Under the pieces are notes generated by a model, which had not been told where the DNA came from, searched no databases, and saw only the letters and a list, made by a program, of their open reading frames with translations. From positions 1 to 21,300 of the forward strand of contig JAICQE010000063.1 in the NCBI GenBank assembly GCA_025938035.1: DNA of 21,300 nt, given 5' to 3'. The translations under genes and the position numbers were made by a program. Below are positions 1 to 8,805 of this stretch, one piece after another. How positions within the stretch are numbered: the stretch's first letter is position 1; every line of letters starts with the position of its first letter. Origin of the DNA: Vicinamibacteria bacterium (lineage in GTDB: Bacteria > Acidobacteriota > Vicinamibacteria > Vicinamibacterales > UBA2999).

Positions 1-513
1 GAGCTGGCCGACCTGGTGACTGCGCTTGGCTGCGGAATGGGCAAGAACTTCGAGCTGGCGAGGCTGCGCTACGGCCGCGTCATCATCCTTGCCGACGCGG
101 ATTCCGACGGGCACCACATCGCCACGCTGCTGCTGACGTTCATCTACCGCCACCTGCCGCAGCTGATTTCCGCCGGCAAAGTGTTCCTGGCGCAGCCGCC
201 GCTCTATCGCATCGACATCGGCAAGGACACCTTCTGGGCGCTGGACGACGCCCAGCGCGACAGGCTCGTGAAGCAGCACGGCAACGGGCGCGGCAGCCTG
301 GAGATCACGCGCTTCAAGGGTCTCGGCGAGATGATGCCGAAGGTGCTGTGGGACACGACGCTCAATCCGCGCACGCGGCGCCTGCTGCGCGTCGAGATCG
401 CGGATCAGATCGTGACCGATCGCGTCATCAACGAGCTGATGGGCAAAGACGCCTCCGCGCGCTTCAGATTCATCATGGACAGAGCCGAGGAAGCGCAGGA
501 ACTCGACGTCTGA
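1..513 (+). CDS. parE: DNA topoisomerase IV subunit B (ParE-type), 3' end only
   Basis: The reading frame is open from base 1 and ends in TGA at 511-513, so the 5' part lies outside the window. The fragment is the TOPRIM/C-terminal part of a type II topoisomerase ATPase subunit. It shows the metal-binding acidic motif DADSDG, the stretch [10 protein letters not shown] and the motif RFKGLGEM, followed by TRRLLRVEI. ParE proteins carry DADSDG and PPLYRID(L/I)GK at these places, whereas GyrB usually has DADVDG; that is why I prefer ParE, but a GyrB-like paralogue cannot be excluded from 170 residues. The enzyme, with ParC, would decatenate and relax DNA using ATP. Nothing looks broken. The next gene starts 119 bases downstream on the same strand and does not look functionally linked. 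Confidence 0.9.
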   Translation, partial: ELADLVTALGCGMGKNFELARLRYGRVIILADADSDGHHIATLLLTFIYRHLPQLISAGKVFLAQPPLYRIDIGKDTFWALDDAQRDRLVKQHGNGRGSLEITRFKGLGEMMPKVLWDTTLNPRTRRLLRVEIADQIVTDRVINELMGKDASARFRFIMDRAEEAQELDV

Positions 514-632
514 CGCTCGACCGGGGTACGCGCGATAGAGTTCGATGGAGTGCAACGTGAAAGCCCGCGTCTCTTTCTTGACAGCTCGGCGTTGACGGTC
601 GGAAGGCCTAAACTAGGCGCGACGGGCGAACC

Positions 633-2621
633 ATGAAGCGGTTGGGTTCGGCAGCGGCGATTATCCTGGCGTTGGCCGTGCCGGTGCTGAGCCAGCAGGA
701 TCGGAACACACCACCCGTGTTCCGATCCGCCGTCGACCTGGTTCAGGTCGACGCCTACGTGACGGACTCGCAAGGGAATCCGGTAACCGGCCTCACTGCG
801 GACGACTTCGAGGTGCGGGAAGATCGAAGACCTCAATCCATCGCGTACTTCCTGCCTTTCAATATCCCGATCGAGGAGCGACGAGAAGGTGCCCTCTCTG
901 TCACGACGTTCGCCGAACCGGATGTGCAAAGTAACGGGCCGCGCGAAGGGCGTCTGTATGTGATCGCCGTCGACGAACTGCGACCGGAGAATGGGTTGCG
1001 TACACGCGTCTTCCTGCGGCAGTTCGTCGAGCGCCACATGGGGGAGCATGATGTGGCGGCGGTCGTCCTGATTGGCCGTGGGCGCAGAACCGACACCCAG
1101 GAGTTCACATCGAACCGGCGGCTCCTGCTTCGCGCGATCGACCTCGTCTCCGGGTGGCCTGCCGAGCCGCCGCCGATCCAGGGCATCAGCGGGCCTCTGG
1201 CGATCGGCTTTCGCCGAGCCTCGGCGGACGGCATATTTGCTCTTCGAGACCTGGTGGAGTTCCTCGCGCGCATCCCCTCGCGCCGCAAGGCGATGCTGTT
1301 GCTGACCGAAGACGTTGGACTCGATTACCAGAATGCAATCGATACATCCCCTTCGGCGTCCCTGGGCGTGTTGGGGGATGTCGTTCGCGAGATCGCGCGC
1401 ACGGCCCTTCGGTCCAATGTGGCGATATATCCGATCGATCCCAATCGTCTGAGTCTCGCGGATACCGTGAGTGGCGAGTTTGAGGGTGTTCCGAGCGTTG
1501 AAATGGAACGCGCCCGTCGGCGAATGGAGATGTCCAGGCGCATCGCCTTGCGGTCGCTTGGTGATGTCACCGGCGGTTTTGCGCTCGTATCCTCCAACGA
1601 CGTCGAGGGAGCGTTTGAGCGACTGGTTCGTGAGAACAGCACCTACTACAGCCTTGGCTACTACTCGACGCAGGACAAGACCGACGGCAAGTTCCGCCGG
1701 TTGGACGTTCGCGTCAAGCGTCCGGGTCTGCGAGTACACACGATCAGCGGGTATCTCGCCCCGAGAGAGCGAGTAGCTGCGGTCCCGAGGAAACCGGGCG
1801 TCCTTGATGCGTTGAGCCATCCGCTGGCGGTCTCCGGGCTGCCGATGAGAGTCGTCGCCACACCATATCGGGGACAGGGAAAGGAGGCGACCATCGCGGC
1901 TGCCATCGAAGTAGGTGGCAGCGCTCTCGAATTCGACCGGAAAGGCGACGCATTCACGGCGCAACTTGAGGTTGGCTACGTCGTCAGCGCGGCGACAGGC
2001 GCTTTGCCGCCCGTGACATACCGCATGGACCTGGCGCTCAAACCCGACAGCTACGAGACGGCGCGCAAAACGGGCGTCAGGATTCTGCTCGACCCCCCCG
2101 GACTTCGGCCGGGCATTTACCAACTTCGTCTCGGCATTGCGCAGGTCGGGCGCCGCTCAGGAAGTGTTCTTTACGACCTCGAGGTGCCCGATTTCACAAA
2201 GGGTCCACTGGCGCTGAGCGGCATTTCCTTAACATCGGTGGAAACATCCGGCCTCCATGTCTCTTCCGGAAAGAATGCCTTGGCGGAAGTGATGCCCGGA
2301 CCAATGACCGCGACGCGTGAGTTCACCGTCGCCGATCGCATCGCTATCTATGCCGAGGTATACGACAACATCACCGATGCGAATCCACACACCGTTACGG
2401 TGCGTGCCGAGCTGCGCACCCCGGCCGGGGCAGCCGTGCACAGCGTCTCCGATGAGAGATCATCGGCAGTGATGAATCGTCAACAGGACGGCTACGGCTT
2501 CCTGTTCGAGATACCGCTGAACGGCGTCGCGTCAGGGGCATACGTTCTGCACGTCGAAGCGACCGCGAACGTGGGTGATCGGCCGCGGCAGGCCCGGGCC
2601 ATTCCAATCCAGGTGCGCTGA
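633..2621 (+). CDS. Exported VWFA-related (Acidobacterial-type) domain protein
   Basis: This 662-residue protein begins with a likely signal peptide (basic MKR, hydrophobic run, cleavage near LSQQ at about residue 20). Residues about 33-70 hold the family's opening block: VDLVQVDAYVTD, then a GNPV...L..DFEV.ED..PQ pattern. About 105-330 is a von Willebrand A-like fold, and about 335-375 the closing block with STYYSLGYY and a GKFRRLDV...SGYLAPR run. The family (TIGR03436-like) is typical of Acidobacteria and of unknown function; a cell-surface or periplasmic role is inferred. The canonical MIDAS DxSxS is not visible; VDELRPEN (about 113-120) stands in that place, so metal-dependent adhesion is uncertain. 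The C-terminal 280 residues look like beta-rich domains. ATG 633 is chosen because it heads the signal peptide; no clear Shine-Dalgarno precedes it. TTGACA (578-583) and TTGACG (592-597) occur upstream, without a well-spaced -10. Confidence 0.85.
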   Translation: MKRLGSAAAIILALAVPVLSQQDRNTPPVFRSAVDLVQVDAYVTDSQGNPVTGLTADDFEVREDRRPQSIAYFLPFNIPIEERREGALSVTTFAEPDVQSNGPREGRLYVIAVDELRPENGLRTRVFLRQFVERHMGEHDVAAVVLIGRGRRTDTQEFTSNRRLLLRAIDLVSGWPAEPPPIQGISGPLAIGFRRASADGIFALRDLVEFLARIPSRRKAMLLLTEDVGLDYQNAIDTSPSASLGVLGDVVREIARTALRSNVAIYPIDPNRLSLADTVSGEFEGVPSVEMERARRRMEMSRRIALRSLGDVTGGFALVSSNDVEGAFERLVRENSTYYSLGYYSTQDKTDGKFRRLDVRVKRPGLRVHTISGYLAPRERVAAVPRKPGVLDALSHPLAVSGLPMRVVATPYRGQGKEATIAAAIEVGGSALEFDRKGDAFTAQLEVGYVVSAATGALPPVTYRMDLALKPDSYETARKTGVRILLDPPGLRPGIYQLRLGIAQVGRRSGSVLYDLEVPDFTKGPLALSGISLTSVETSGLHVSSGKNALAEVMPGPMTATREFTVADRIAIYAEVYDNITDANPHTVTVRAELRTPAGAAVHSVSDERSSAVMNRQQDGYGFLFEIPLNGVASGAYVLHVEATANVGDRPRQARAIPIQVR

Positions 2622-2631
2622 TCGCATCGAG

Positions 2632-2836
2632 CTAGTCACCGCCGACGCGCTCCTCCAGGAGTGCCTCGAGCTCGGCGATCGCCTCAAGATCGTTCGGGCC
2701 GCAGCGCCGCGATCATGTTCCTGACTCGTTCGTCGATCGACCGCCTCAGCTGCTCGCGGATGAGCGTTCTGTCGACGTCGCGTTTGCATGCGTCGATGAC
2801 AGGGTCCGGCTGGAGTTCCTGTTCGCCGCGCGCGGA
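2632..2836 (-). pseudogene. Decayed remnant, apparent fusion of a small DPVI..RTLIRE-type gene with a nucleotidyltransferase-like 3' end
   Basis: The 339 bases between the VWFA gene and the MATE gene have no intact gene. Read on the minus strand from about 2824, one frame gives DPVIDACKRDVDRTLIREQL followed by RRSIDERVRNMIAALR, and hits TGA at 2686-2684. The next frame then reads GPNDLEAIAELEALLEER to TAG at 2634-2632. The first block resembles short proteins with DPVIEAYK.DVDRTLIRE that often precede nucleotidyltransferase-fold genes. The second resembles the C-terminus of such nucleotidyltransferases (a RPKDLEAIAELEAL-like ending). Both parts lack their remainder and no good in-frame start codon is seen, so I read this as an internal deletion plus frameshift of an ancestral two-gene locus. 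The family comparison is from memory. The rest of 2622-2960 shows nothing else. Confidence 0.5.
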
Positions 2837-2960
2837 CCGGATGCTCGTCCATGTGATGCTACGGTCGCCTCAATCGTACGACGGCGCACGTCGCACAAAA
2901 CCGTGCCGGCTCCAGGGTAAACGACCGTGCCAGGGGCCGCGTAGTACACTTCCGCATCCG

Positions 2961-4355
2961 GTGGCTCAAGGCGTTTCCCAACCCAGAAAGTTCGATCGAT
3001 CAATCATCGAAGGTCCAATCGGTCCCGCCGTCTGGAAGCTCGCGTGGCCGACGATGCTGCAGAACGTCATTGCCGGACTGCAGGGCATCATCGACCACGC
3101 GATGGTCGGGCACTTCGTTGGCTACACCGCCAACGCGGCCATCGGTGTCAGCTGGCAGATCATCCTCGTCGTCATCGTCTTCATCAGCTCCGTCTTCACC
3201 GGCATGGCCGTGCTCGTGGCGCGGTTTGCCGGTGCCAATCAGCCGGACAAGGTCAACCGGACGGTGTATCAGGCCTTCCTCACCGCCGCCGGATGCTCGG
3301 TGCTGCTCGCCGCGATCGGCTACTTCGTTTCGCCGCTGCTGTTGACGCTCGTCAACGCCGCGCCCGAGGTGCGCGCCGACGCGCTCCCGTTCCTGCGGGC
3401 GATGTTCCTCGGCATGTTCGGGATGATGATGTTCTTCATGCTGAGCGGCGCGTTTCGAGCCGCCGGCGACCCGCAGACGCCGTTGCGGCTGGGCGTCGCG
3501 ATGACGGTGCTGACGGTGGTCTTCAACGTGATGCTGATCCCCGCGCTCGGCACGCTCGGCGCGGCGCTCGGCACGATTGCCAGCAGCACGATCGTGGCGG
3601 TCTACGGCATCTGGCGCATCACGCGGCCCCACTCGGTGATTCACTTCGAGCCCGGGATGAGCCTGAAGCCGGATTTCACCATCATCCGGTCGCTCTTCCG
3701 GTTCGGCCTGCCGACAGGGGTGCAGGGCATTGCCATGAACGTCGGCGGCGTGCTGCTGCTGCGCTTCATCGGATCGCTCGAGCAGAGCGCCGCGGCGCAG
3801 GCCGCATACGCCGTCGGCTATACGGAACTCTTCTCGCTGATCACCTGGACGTCGGTCGGCTTGATGGGCGCCTCGGCGACAATCGCCGGCCAGAATCTCG
3901 GCGCCGGCAATCCGGAACGGGCCGTTGACGGCGTGCGCGTCGCGGCGAAGGTCGGGCTGTGCGTGGCCGCGGTCATCGGAGCGCTGTTCGTGTTGGTGCC
4001 TCAGTATCTGCTCGCCGTGTTCGGCATGACGGATCCAACTGTTCTCGCCATCGGCGGTTCGCTGCTGGGATTCCTCAGCGTATCGGGACTGTTCATCACC
4101 GTGGCGTTGAGCTACACCGGTGGGCTGCAGGGCACCGGCGATACCCGCAGCCCGCTCTTCATCTCCGTGATCTCCCAGGTGCTCGTGCCCCTCGGACTGT
4201 GCTCGATTTTTCAGGCCGCGCGCGGCCTGCAACCGAACGACATCTGGCTGGCCATCGTCGTCGGTCACTTCACGCGCGCCGCGCTGAGCTTCATGCGATT
4301 CAAGCAGGAGAAGTGGCGCAATATCGCGGTGGATATCGAGCCGGCGAGGCCGTAA
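2961..4355 (+). CDS. MATE family efflux transporter
   Basis: This 464-residue integral membrane protein matches the usual length of MATE (multidrug and toxin extrusion) exporters, which expel cationic or amphipathic compounds in exchange for Na+ or H+. The two pseudo-symmetric halves are visible. The first starts with GPIGPAVWKLAWPTMLQNV and IDHAMVGHF (about residues 18-50). The second starts near LFRFGLPTGVQGIAMNVGG (about 248-268). About twelve hydrophobic segments follow the normal spacing, and GAFRAAGDPQTP (about 170-181) is a typical loop after a membrane segment. The frame is open far upstream, but that stretch is not MATE-like and crosses the remnant region, so I chose GTG 2961, just ahead of the conserved start. 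TACACT (2945-2950) could be a -10 box. No substrate can be inferred. The stop is followed after one base by the heptamer repeat. Confidence 0.9.
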   Translation: MAQGVSQPRKFDRSIIEGPIGPAVWKLAWPTMLQNVIAGLQGIIDHAMVGHFVGYTANAAIGVSWQIILVVIVFISSVFTGMAVLVARFAGANQPDKVNRTVYQAFLTAAGCSVLLAAIGYFVSPLLLTLVNAAPEVRADALPFLRAMFLGMFGMMMFFMLSGAFRAAGDPQTPLRLGVAMTVLTVVFNVMLIPALGTLGAALGTIASSTIVAVYGIWRITRPHSVIHFEPGMSLKPDFTIIRSLFRFGLPTGVQGIAMNVGGVLLLRFIGSLEQSAAAQAAYAVGYTELFSLITWTSVGLMGASATIAGQNLGAGNPERAVDGVRVAAKVGLCVAAVIGALFVLVPQYLLAVFGMTDPTVLAIGGSLLGFLSVSGLFITVALSYTGGLQGTGDTRSPLFISVISQVLVPLGLCSIFQAARGLQPNDIWLAIVVGHFTRAALSFMRFKQEKWRNIAVDIEPARP

Positions 4356-4356
4356 A

Positions 4357-4395
4357 TCTGAATTCTGAATTCAGAATGCAGAATTCAGAGTGCAG
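4357..4395. repeat. Left arm of heptamer inverted repeat flanking the S23 gene
   Basis: The 39 bases are built of 7-base units: CTGAATT twice, then CAGAATG, CAGAATT and CAGAGTG, then CAG. The arm is partly self-complementary and is also the inverse of the right arm at 4892-4922 (units TTCTGCA/TTCTGAA). It begins one base after the MATE stop codon. Its low GC contrasts sharply with the genes around it. Confidence 0.85.
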
Positions 4396-4514
4396 ACTCA
4401 CGCTGTTAGTCGCAAAAATCTCGTACTTCGAAACGTGTGATTCCCGAGAGACTCAAAAAATGGCCGGAATCTGATTAGTGGTCCTTCGGCCATCGGCGTG
4501 CATTGACCGATGGC

Positions 4515-4934
4515 ATGCCCAACGATTCAGCCCAAGACATTCGTGATCGTGCGTTCGCGTTCGGATGCAAAGTCTCCCGCCTCGCGTTGAGCCTGACGCC
4601 GCGACCTGGTATTCGGTCGCTCGTCGACCAGCTGCTGAGAGCAGGTACGGCCGTAGGTGCGAACCTTGAGGAAGCGAAGGCTGCTTCCACCAAACGCGAA
4701 TTCCTTCGTGATGTCGAGATCTCGCTTCGCGAAGCCCGTGAGGCGTGGTACTGGCTGCGCATATACAGCGAGCTTGAACTCGGTGATCCTGTGACCGTGC
4801 GCGAGCTCGTCGGCGAGGCCGACGCGATCGTGCGGATACTGACGGCGATCGTCATCAGCACAAAGCGGCGGATGGCGATCATCGCGTTTGTTTCTGCATT
4901 CTGCATTCTGAATTCTGCATTCCTGCTCTCCTAG
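4515..4934 (+). CDS. Four-helix bundle protein of the S23 / 23S rRNA intervening-sequence (IVP) family
   Basis: This 139-residue protein is almost all helix. The block LVDQLLRAGTAVGANLEEAK followed by AASTKREFLRDVEISLREA and YWLRIYSELE is the hallmark of the S23/IVP four-helix bundle family. Members are encoded inside 23S rRNA intervening sequences of Leptospira and relatives, but are also found free in genomes; the Avd proteins of diversity-generating retroelements share the fold. The biochemical function is unknown, though nucleic-acid binding is likely. No reverse transcriptase lies nearby. ATG 4515 is chosen over TTG 4503, four codons upstream; neither has a clear Shine-Dalgarno. The last residues (FVSAFCILNSAFLLS) are encoded by the right repeat arm and are probably not part of the fold. 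The gene lies between inverted heptamer repeats, and pruA begins 13 bases after its stop. Confidence 0.8.
   Translation: MPNDSAQDIRDRAFAFGCKVSRLALSLTPRPGIRSLVDQLLRAGTAVGANLEEAKAASTKREFLRDVEISLREAREAWYWLRIYSELELGDPVTVRELVGEADAIVRILTAIVISTKRRMAIIAFVSAFCILNSAFLLS
4892..4922. repeat. Right arm of heptamer inverted repeat flanking the S23 gene
   Basis: The units TTCTGCA, TTCTGCA, TTCTGAA, TTCTGCA, TTC run in tandem. The arm is the inverted counterpart of 4357-4395 (for example CTGAATTCTGCATTCTG appears in the complement of the left arm). It overlaps the 3' end of the S23 reading frame and ends 25 bases before the pruA start. Confidence 0.85.
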
Positions 4935-4947
4935 TAATATCCACCCT

Positions 4948-6576
<1,629 letters not shown>

Positions 6577-6578
6577 CA

Positions 6579-6641
6579 GCCACGGAGACGCCGAGGCACG
6601 GAGTTGAGTAAGGAATCTCCGTGTCTTCGTGACTCCGTGGC
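6579..6641. repeat. Gene-less octamer inverted-repeat hairpin (CACGGAGA family)
   Basis: The left arm (6579-6603; 8-base units CACGGAGA, CGCCGAGG, CACGGAG) is complementary, with a few mismatches, to the right arm (6617-6641; CTCCGTGT, CTTCGTGA, CTCCGTGG). The loop is about 13 bases. It occupies the gap between two converging genes, two bases after the pruA stop, so its RNA hairpin could act as a bidirectional terminator or 3'-end stabiliser. The same octamer family flanks the GxxExxY gene at 13849-14297. Confidence 0.8.
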
Positions 6642-6655
6642 CGGAATCAAGCGGT

Positions 6656-7465
6656 TTATTCGATCCGAATCAGCTCGACGTCGAAGACGAGCATGCCTTT
6701 CGGCTGACCGGCCTCGCCTTTGTACGCCAGGCTTTCCGGAATCCAGAACCGCGTCTGTTCGCCCTCGACCATCAGGGCCACGCCCTCGGTCCAGCCGGGG
6801 ATGACCCCGCTCAGCTCAAACGTCACCGGCTTTCCGCGCAGGATCGAGCTGTCGAACATCTTCCCGTCGGTCGTCCACCCGGTGTAATGCACCGTCACCT
6901 TCGACCAGGCGGCCGGATTGCGCGCGCCGGTTCCGGGACGCAGCACGCGATAGGCGAGCCCGGTGGCCGTCTTTTTCGTGTCGTCCGGCGGCGCTTTGAC
7001 GTCCGGCGGCGGGATCGTCGGGCTGACGCGCGTGTCGATGAGCTCGAGGTCGAACACCACGGTCCCGGCTGGCCGCCCTGCCTGGCCCCGGTAGGCCAGG
7101 CTCTCGGGAATCCAGCATCGGCGCTTCTCGCCCACAGTCATGAGCTGAACGCATTCGCGCCAGCCGGCCATGACCTTTGTGAGCGGGAAGGTGGAGGCGG
7201 CTCCACGGGCGATGGAGCTGTCGAACATCCGTCCGTCGCTGGCGACCCAGCCGGTGTAGTGCACCGTCACGATGTCCGTCGCATCCGGCTTCCGCGTGCC
7301 TGTGCCGGGCGTCAGCACTTTCGAAATCAAGCCCGACGCAGCCTTGGCGGCATCGCCGGGCGGCGATGTCAGGTCCGGCGGCGGAATGTACGGCGACAGC
7401 TGCGCACCCGCCGGCGCGCTGAACGCCGCGAGCAGAAGTCCGGCCAGAAACACACGTCTCACCAT
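6656..7465 (-). CDS. Exported tandem FKBP-type peptidyl-prolyl isomerase
   Basis: This 269-residue protein has a signal peptide (VRRVFLAGLLLAAFSAPAGA) followed by two FKBP domains, roughly residues 45-140 and 165-265. Each has the fold's markers: VTVHYTGW, a FDSS turn, a GW helix (KVMAGW and GVIPGW), IPESLAY and VFD(L/V)ELI. FKBPs interconvert cis and trans prolyl bonds and act as folding helpers, here probably in the periplasm. The linkers IPPPD..APP are proline-rich. Most drug-pocket aromatics (Tyr, Phe, Trp, Tyr, Phe) are kept in both domains, so both may be active. ATG 7465 is used; an in-frame GTG at 7468 touches the sucB stop (TGAGTGATG), so translation is probably coupled to sucB. It is the last gene of the sucA-sucB-FKBP operon; a role linked to the dehydrogenase is not expected. 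Confidence 0.9.
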   Translation of the reverse strand: MVRRVFLAGLLLAAFSAPAGAQLSPYIPPPDLTSPPGDAAKAASGLISKVLTPGTGTRKPDATDIVTVHYTGWVASDGRMFDSSIARGAASTFPLTKVMAGWRECVQLMTVGEKRRCWIPESLAYRGQAGRPAGTVVFDLELIDTRVSPTIPPPDVKAPPDDTKKTATGLAYRVLRPGTGARNPAAWSKVTVHYTGWTTDGKMFDSSILRGKPVTFELSGVIPGWTEGVALMVEGEQTRFWIPESLAYKGEAGQPKGMLVFDVELIRIE

Positions 7466-7468
7466 CAC

Positions 7469-8713
7469 TCAGCTTTCCAGAAGGAGATGACCCGGATCCT
7501 CGATGAACTCCTTGATCTTCACGAGGAACTGCACCGCTTCCCGCCCGTCCACGATTCGATGATCGTACGACAGCGCGAGGTACATCATCGGCCGGATCGC
7601 AACCTGGCCGTTCACCGGCACGGCACGGTCCTGGATCTTGTGAAGCCCGAGGATTCCGACCTGCGGCGGGTTGAGGATCGGCGTGCTCAGCAGCGAGCCG
7701 AAAACGCCGCCGTTGGTGATCGTAAAAGTGCCGCCCTTCAGATCGTCGAGGGTCAGCGTGCCATCGGCGGCGCTCTGCGCGAAACCACGGATCGCCAGCT
7801 CCAGCTGCGAGAACGACAACCGATCCGCGTCCCGAATCACCGGAACAACCAGGCCGCCCTCGGCGCCGACGGCCATACCGACGTCGAAGTAGTTCTTGTA
7901 GACGATGTCGGTGCCCTGAATCTCGGCGTTCAGCTGTGGAAAGGCGCGCAGCGCGGCGACGGCGGCCTTGACGAAGAACGAGGCGATGCCGAGGCTGACC
8001 CCGTACTCTTTCTTGAAGGCTTCCTTGCGACGTTCGCGGAGGCTCATGATCGCCGTCATGTCCACCTCGTTGAACGTCGTCAGCATCGCGGCGTTGTGCT
8101 GCGCCTCGACCAGACGTCGTGCGATCGTTTCTCGGCGCTTCGACATGCGCTCGCGCCGCTCACTGCGGTCGCCGGACGGCCGTGACGGTGCGACACGCGG
8201 ACGTGCGGCTGGCGCCTCCTTCGACTCGTACGCCACGCCTCGAGGGCTGGCTGCCGGCTTCGCCATCGCGTCCTGGACGTCCTGCTTCATCACCCGTCCA
8301 GACGCGCCAGATCCCTGGACAGCACCGAGGTCGACGTCGTGCTCGCGCGCCATTCGCCGCGCCGTCGGAGTCGCCTTCTGGTCCGTCTGCGGCGCTGCCG
8401 CCGGCACCGCCGACGGGGCCGCCGTTTTGGCGGGGGAGCCGCTCGAGCCGTTCCCGGAGGACGCCGCTGCTCCCGCCGCGGTCTCGTCGACGACTCCAAG
8501 CAGCTCGCCGATCTTGACGTCCTCGCCCTCGCGCCGCTTGATGCTGGCAAGCACGCCGCCCTTGTCCGCGTTCACTTCCAGGTCGACCTTCTCCGTTTCG
8601 AGCTCGACGAGCGGGTCGCCGACCTCGACGCGGTCGCCTTCTTTTTTCAGCCAGCGGGCGACGCGCGCTTCGACGACCGATTCACCAAGTTCCGGGACGA
8701 CGATATTGGTCAT
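7469..8713 (-). CDS. sucB: 2-oxoglutarate dehydrogenase E2, dihydrolipoyl succinyltransferase
   Basis: This 414-residue protein transfers the succinyl group from E1 via lipoate to CoA in the TCA cycle. The N-terminal lipoyl domain (1-80) has the lipoylated Lys42 in [11 protein letters not shown]. An Ala/Pro/Ser-rich linker follows, then an E1/E3-binding domain (about 112-150: [20 protein letters not shown], then GRVMKQDV), a second charged linker, and the acyltransferase domain. The catalytic His385 and Asp389 lie in SYDHRIVDG near the C-terminus. The E2o rather than E2p type is inferred from VPELGESV and the sucA neighbour. ATG 8713 is preceded by heptamer repeats, not a Shine-Dalgarno. The gene follows sucA by 92 bases and precedes FKBP without a gap. 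No E3 (lpd) gene is in the window. Confidence 0.95.
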   Translation of the reverse strand: MTNIVVPELGESVVEARVARWLKKEGDRVEVGDPLVELETEKVDLEVNADKGGVLASIKRREGEDVKIGELLGVVDETAAGAAASSGNGSSGSPAKTAAPSAVPAAAPQTDQKATPTARRMAREHDVDLGAVQGSGASGRVMKQDVQDAMAKPAASPRGVAYESKEAPAARPRVAPSRPSGDRSERRERMSKRRETIARRLVEAQHNAAMLTTFNEVDMTAIMSLRERRKEAFKKEYGVSLGIASFFVKAAVAALRAFPQLNAEIQGTDIVYKNYFDVGMAVGAEGGLVVPVIRDADRLSFSQLELAIRGFAQSAADGTLTLDDLKGGTFTITNGGVFGSLLSTPILNPPQVGILGLHKIQDRAVPVNGQVAIRPMMYLALSYDHRIVDGREAVQFLVKIKEFIEDPGHLLLES

Positions 8714-8717
8714 GGAT

Positions 8718-8804
8718 GAAATTCAAAATGCAAAATGCAAAATGCAAAATGCAAGCGTGATGAAGCGCCGGCCTTGCCGTGTTTGCATTTTGAATCTTGC
8801 ATTG
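8718..8804. repeat. Heptamer inverted-repeat hairpin inside the sucA-sucB junction
   Basis: Plus-strand units ATTCAAA, ATGCAAA (three times) and ATGCAAG (8721-8755) face the inverted units TTTGCAT, TTTGAAT and CTTGCAT (8782-8802), separated by a GC-rich loop of about 27 bases. The units differ from those around the S23 gene by one position (TTTTGCA against TTCTGCA). The element fills the gap between sucA stop and sucB start, ending four bases from the sucB ATG, so the sucB translation start is made of repeat sequence. Confidence 0.8.
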
Positions 8805-8805
8805 C

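Noticed and set aside
405..2123. 572-codon minus-strand open frame
   Set aside because: It is antisense to parE and the VWFA gene, crosses their boundary, and shows no domain or plausible start.
2661..2960. Extended N-terminus for the MATE protein
   Set aside because: The frame is open but the translation is Arg/Ser-rich and unlike MATE proteins, and it overlaps the decayed minus-strand remnant.
3000..4268. 422-codon minus-strand open frame
   Set aside because: It is the antisense of the MATE gene; the His/Arg/Asp-rich translation mirrors membrane-protein codons.
4357..4922. CRISPR-like array or diversity-generating retroelement
   Set aside because: The repeats are contiguous 7-base units without spacers, and no cas or reverse transcriptase gene is present; the S23 gene alone does not indicate a DGR.
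6629..8185. 518-codon plus-strand open frame
   Set aside because: It is antisense to the FKBP and sucB genes and spans their junction; composition is typical of a shadow.
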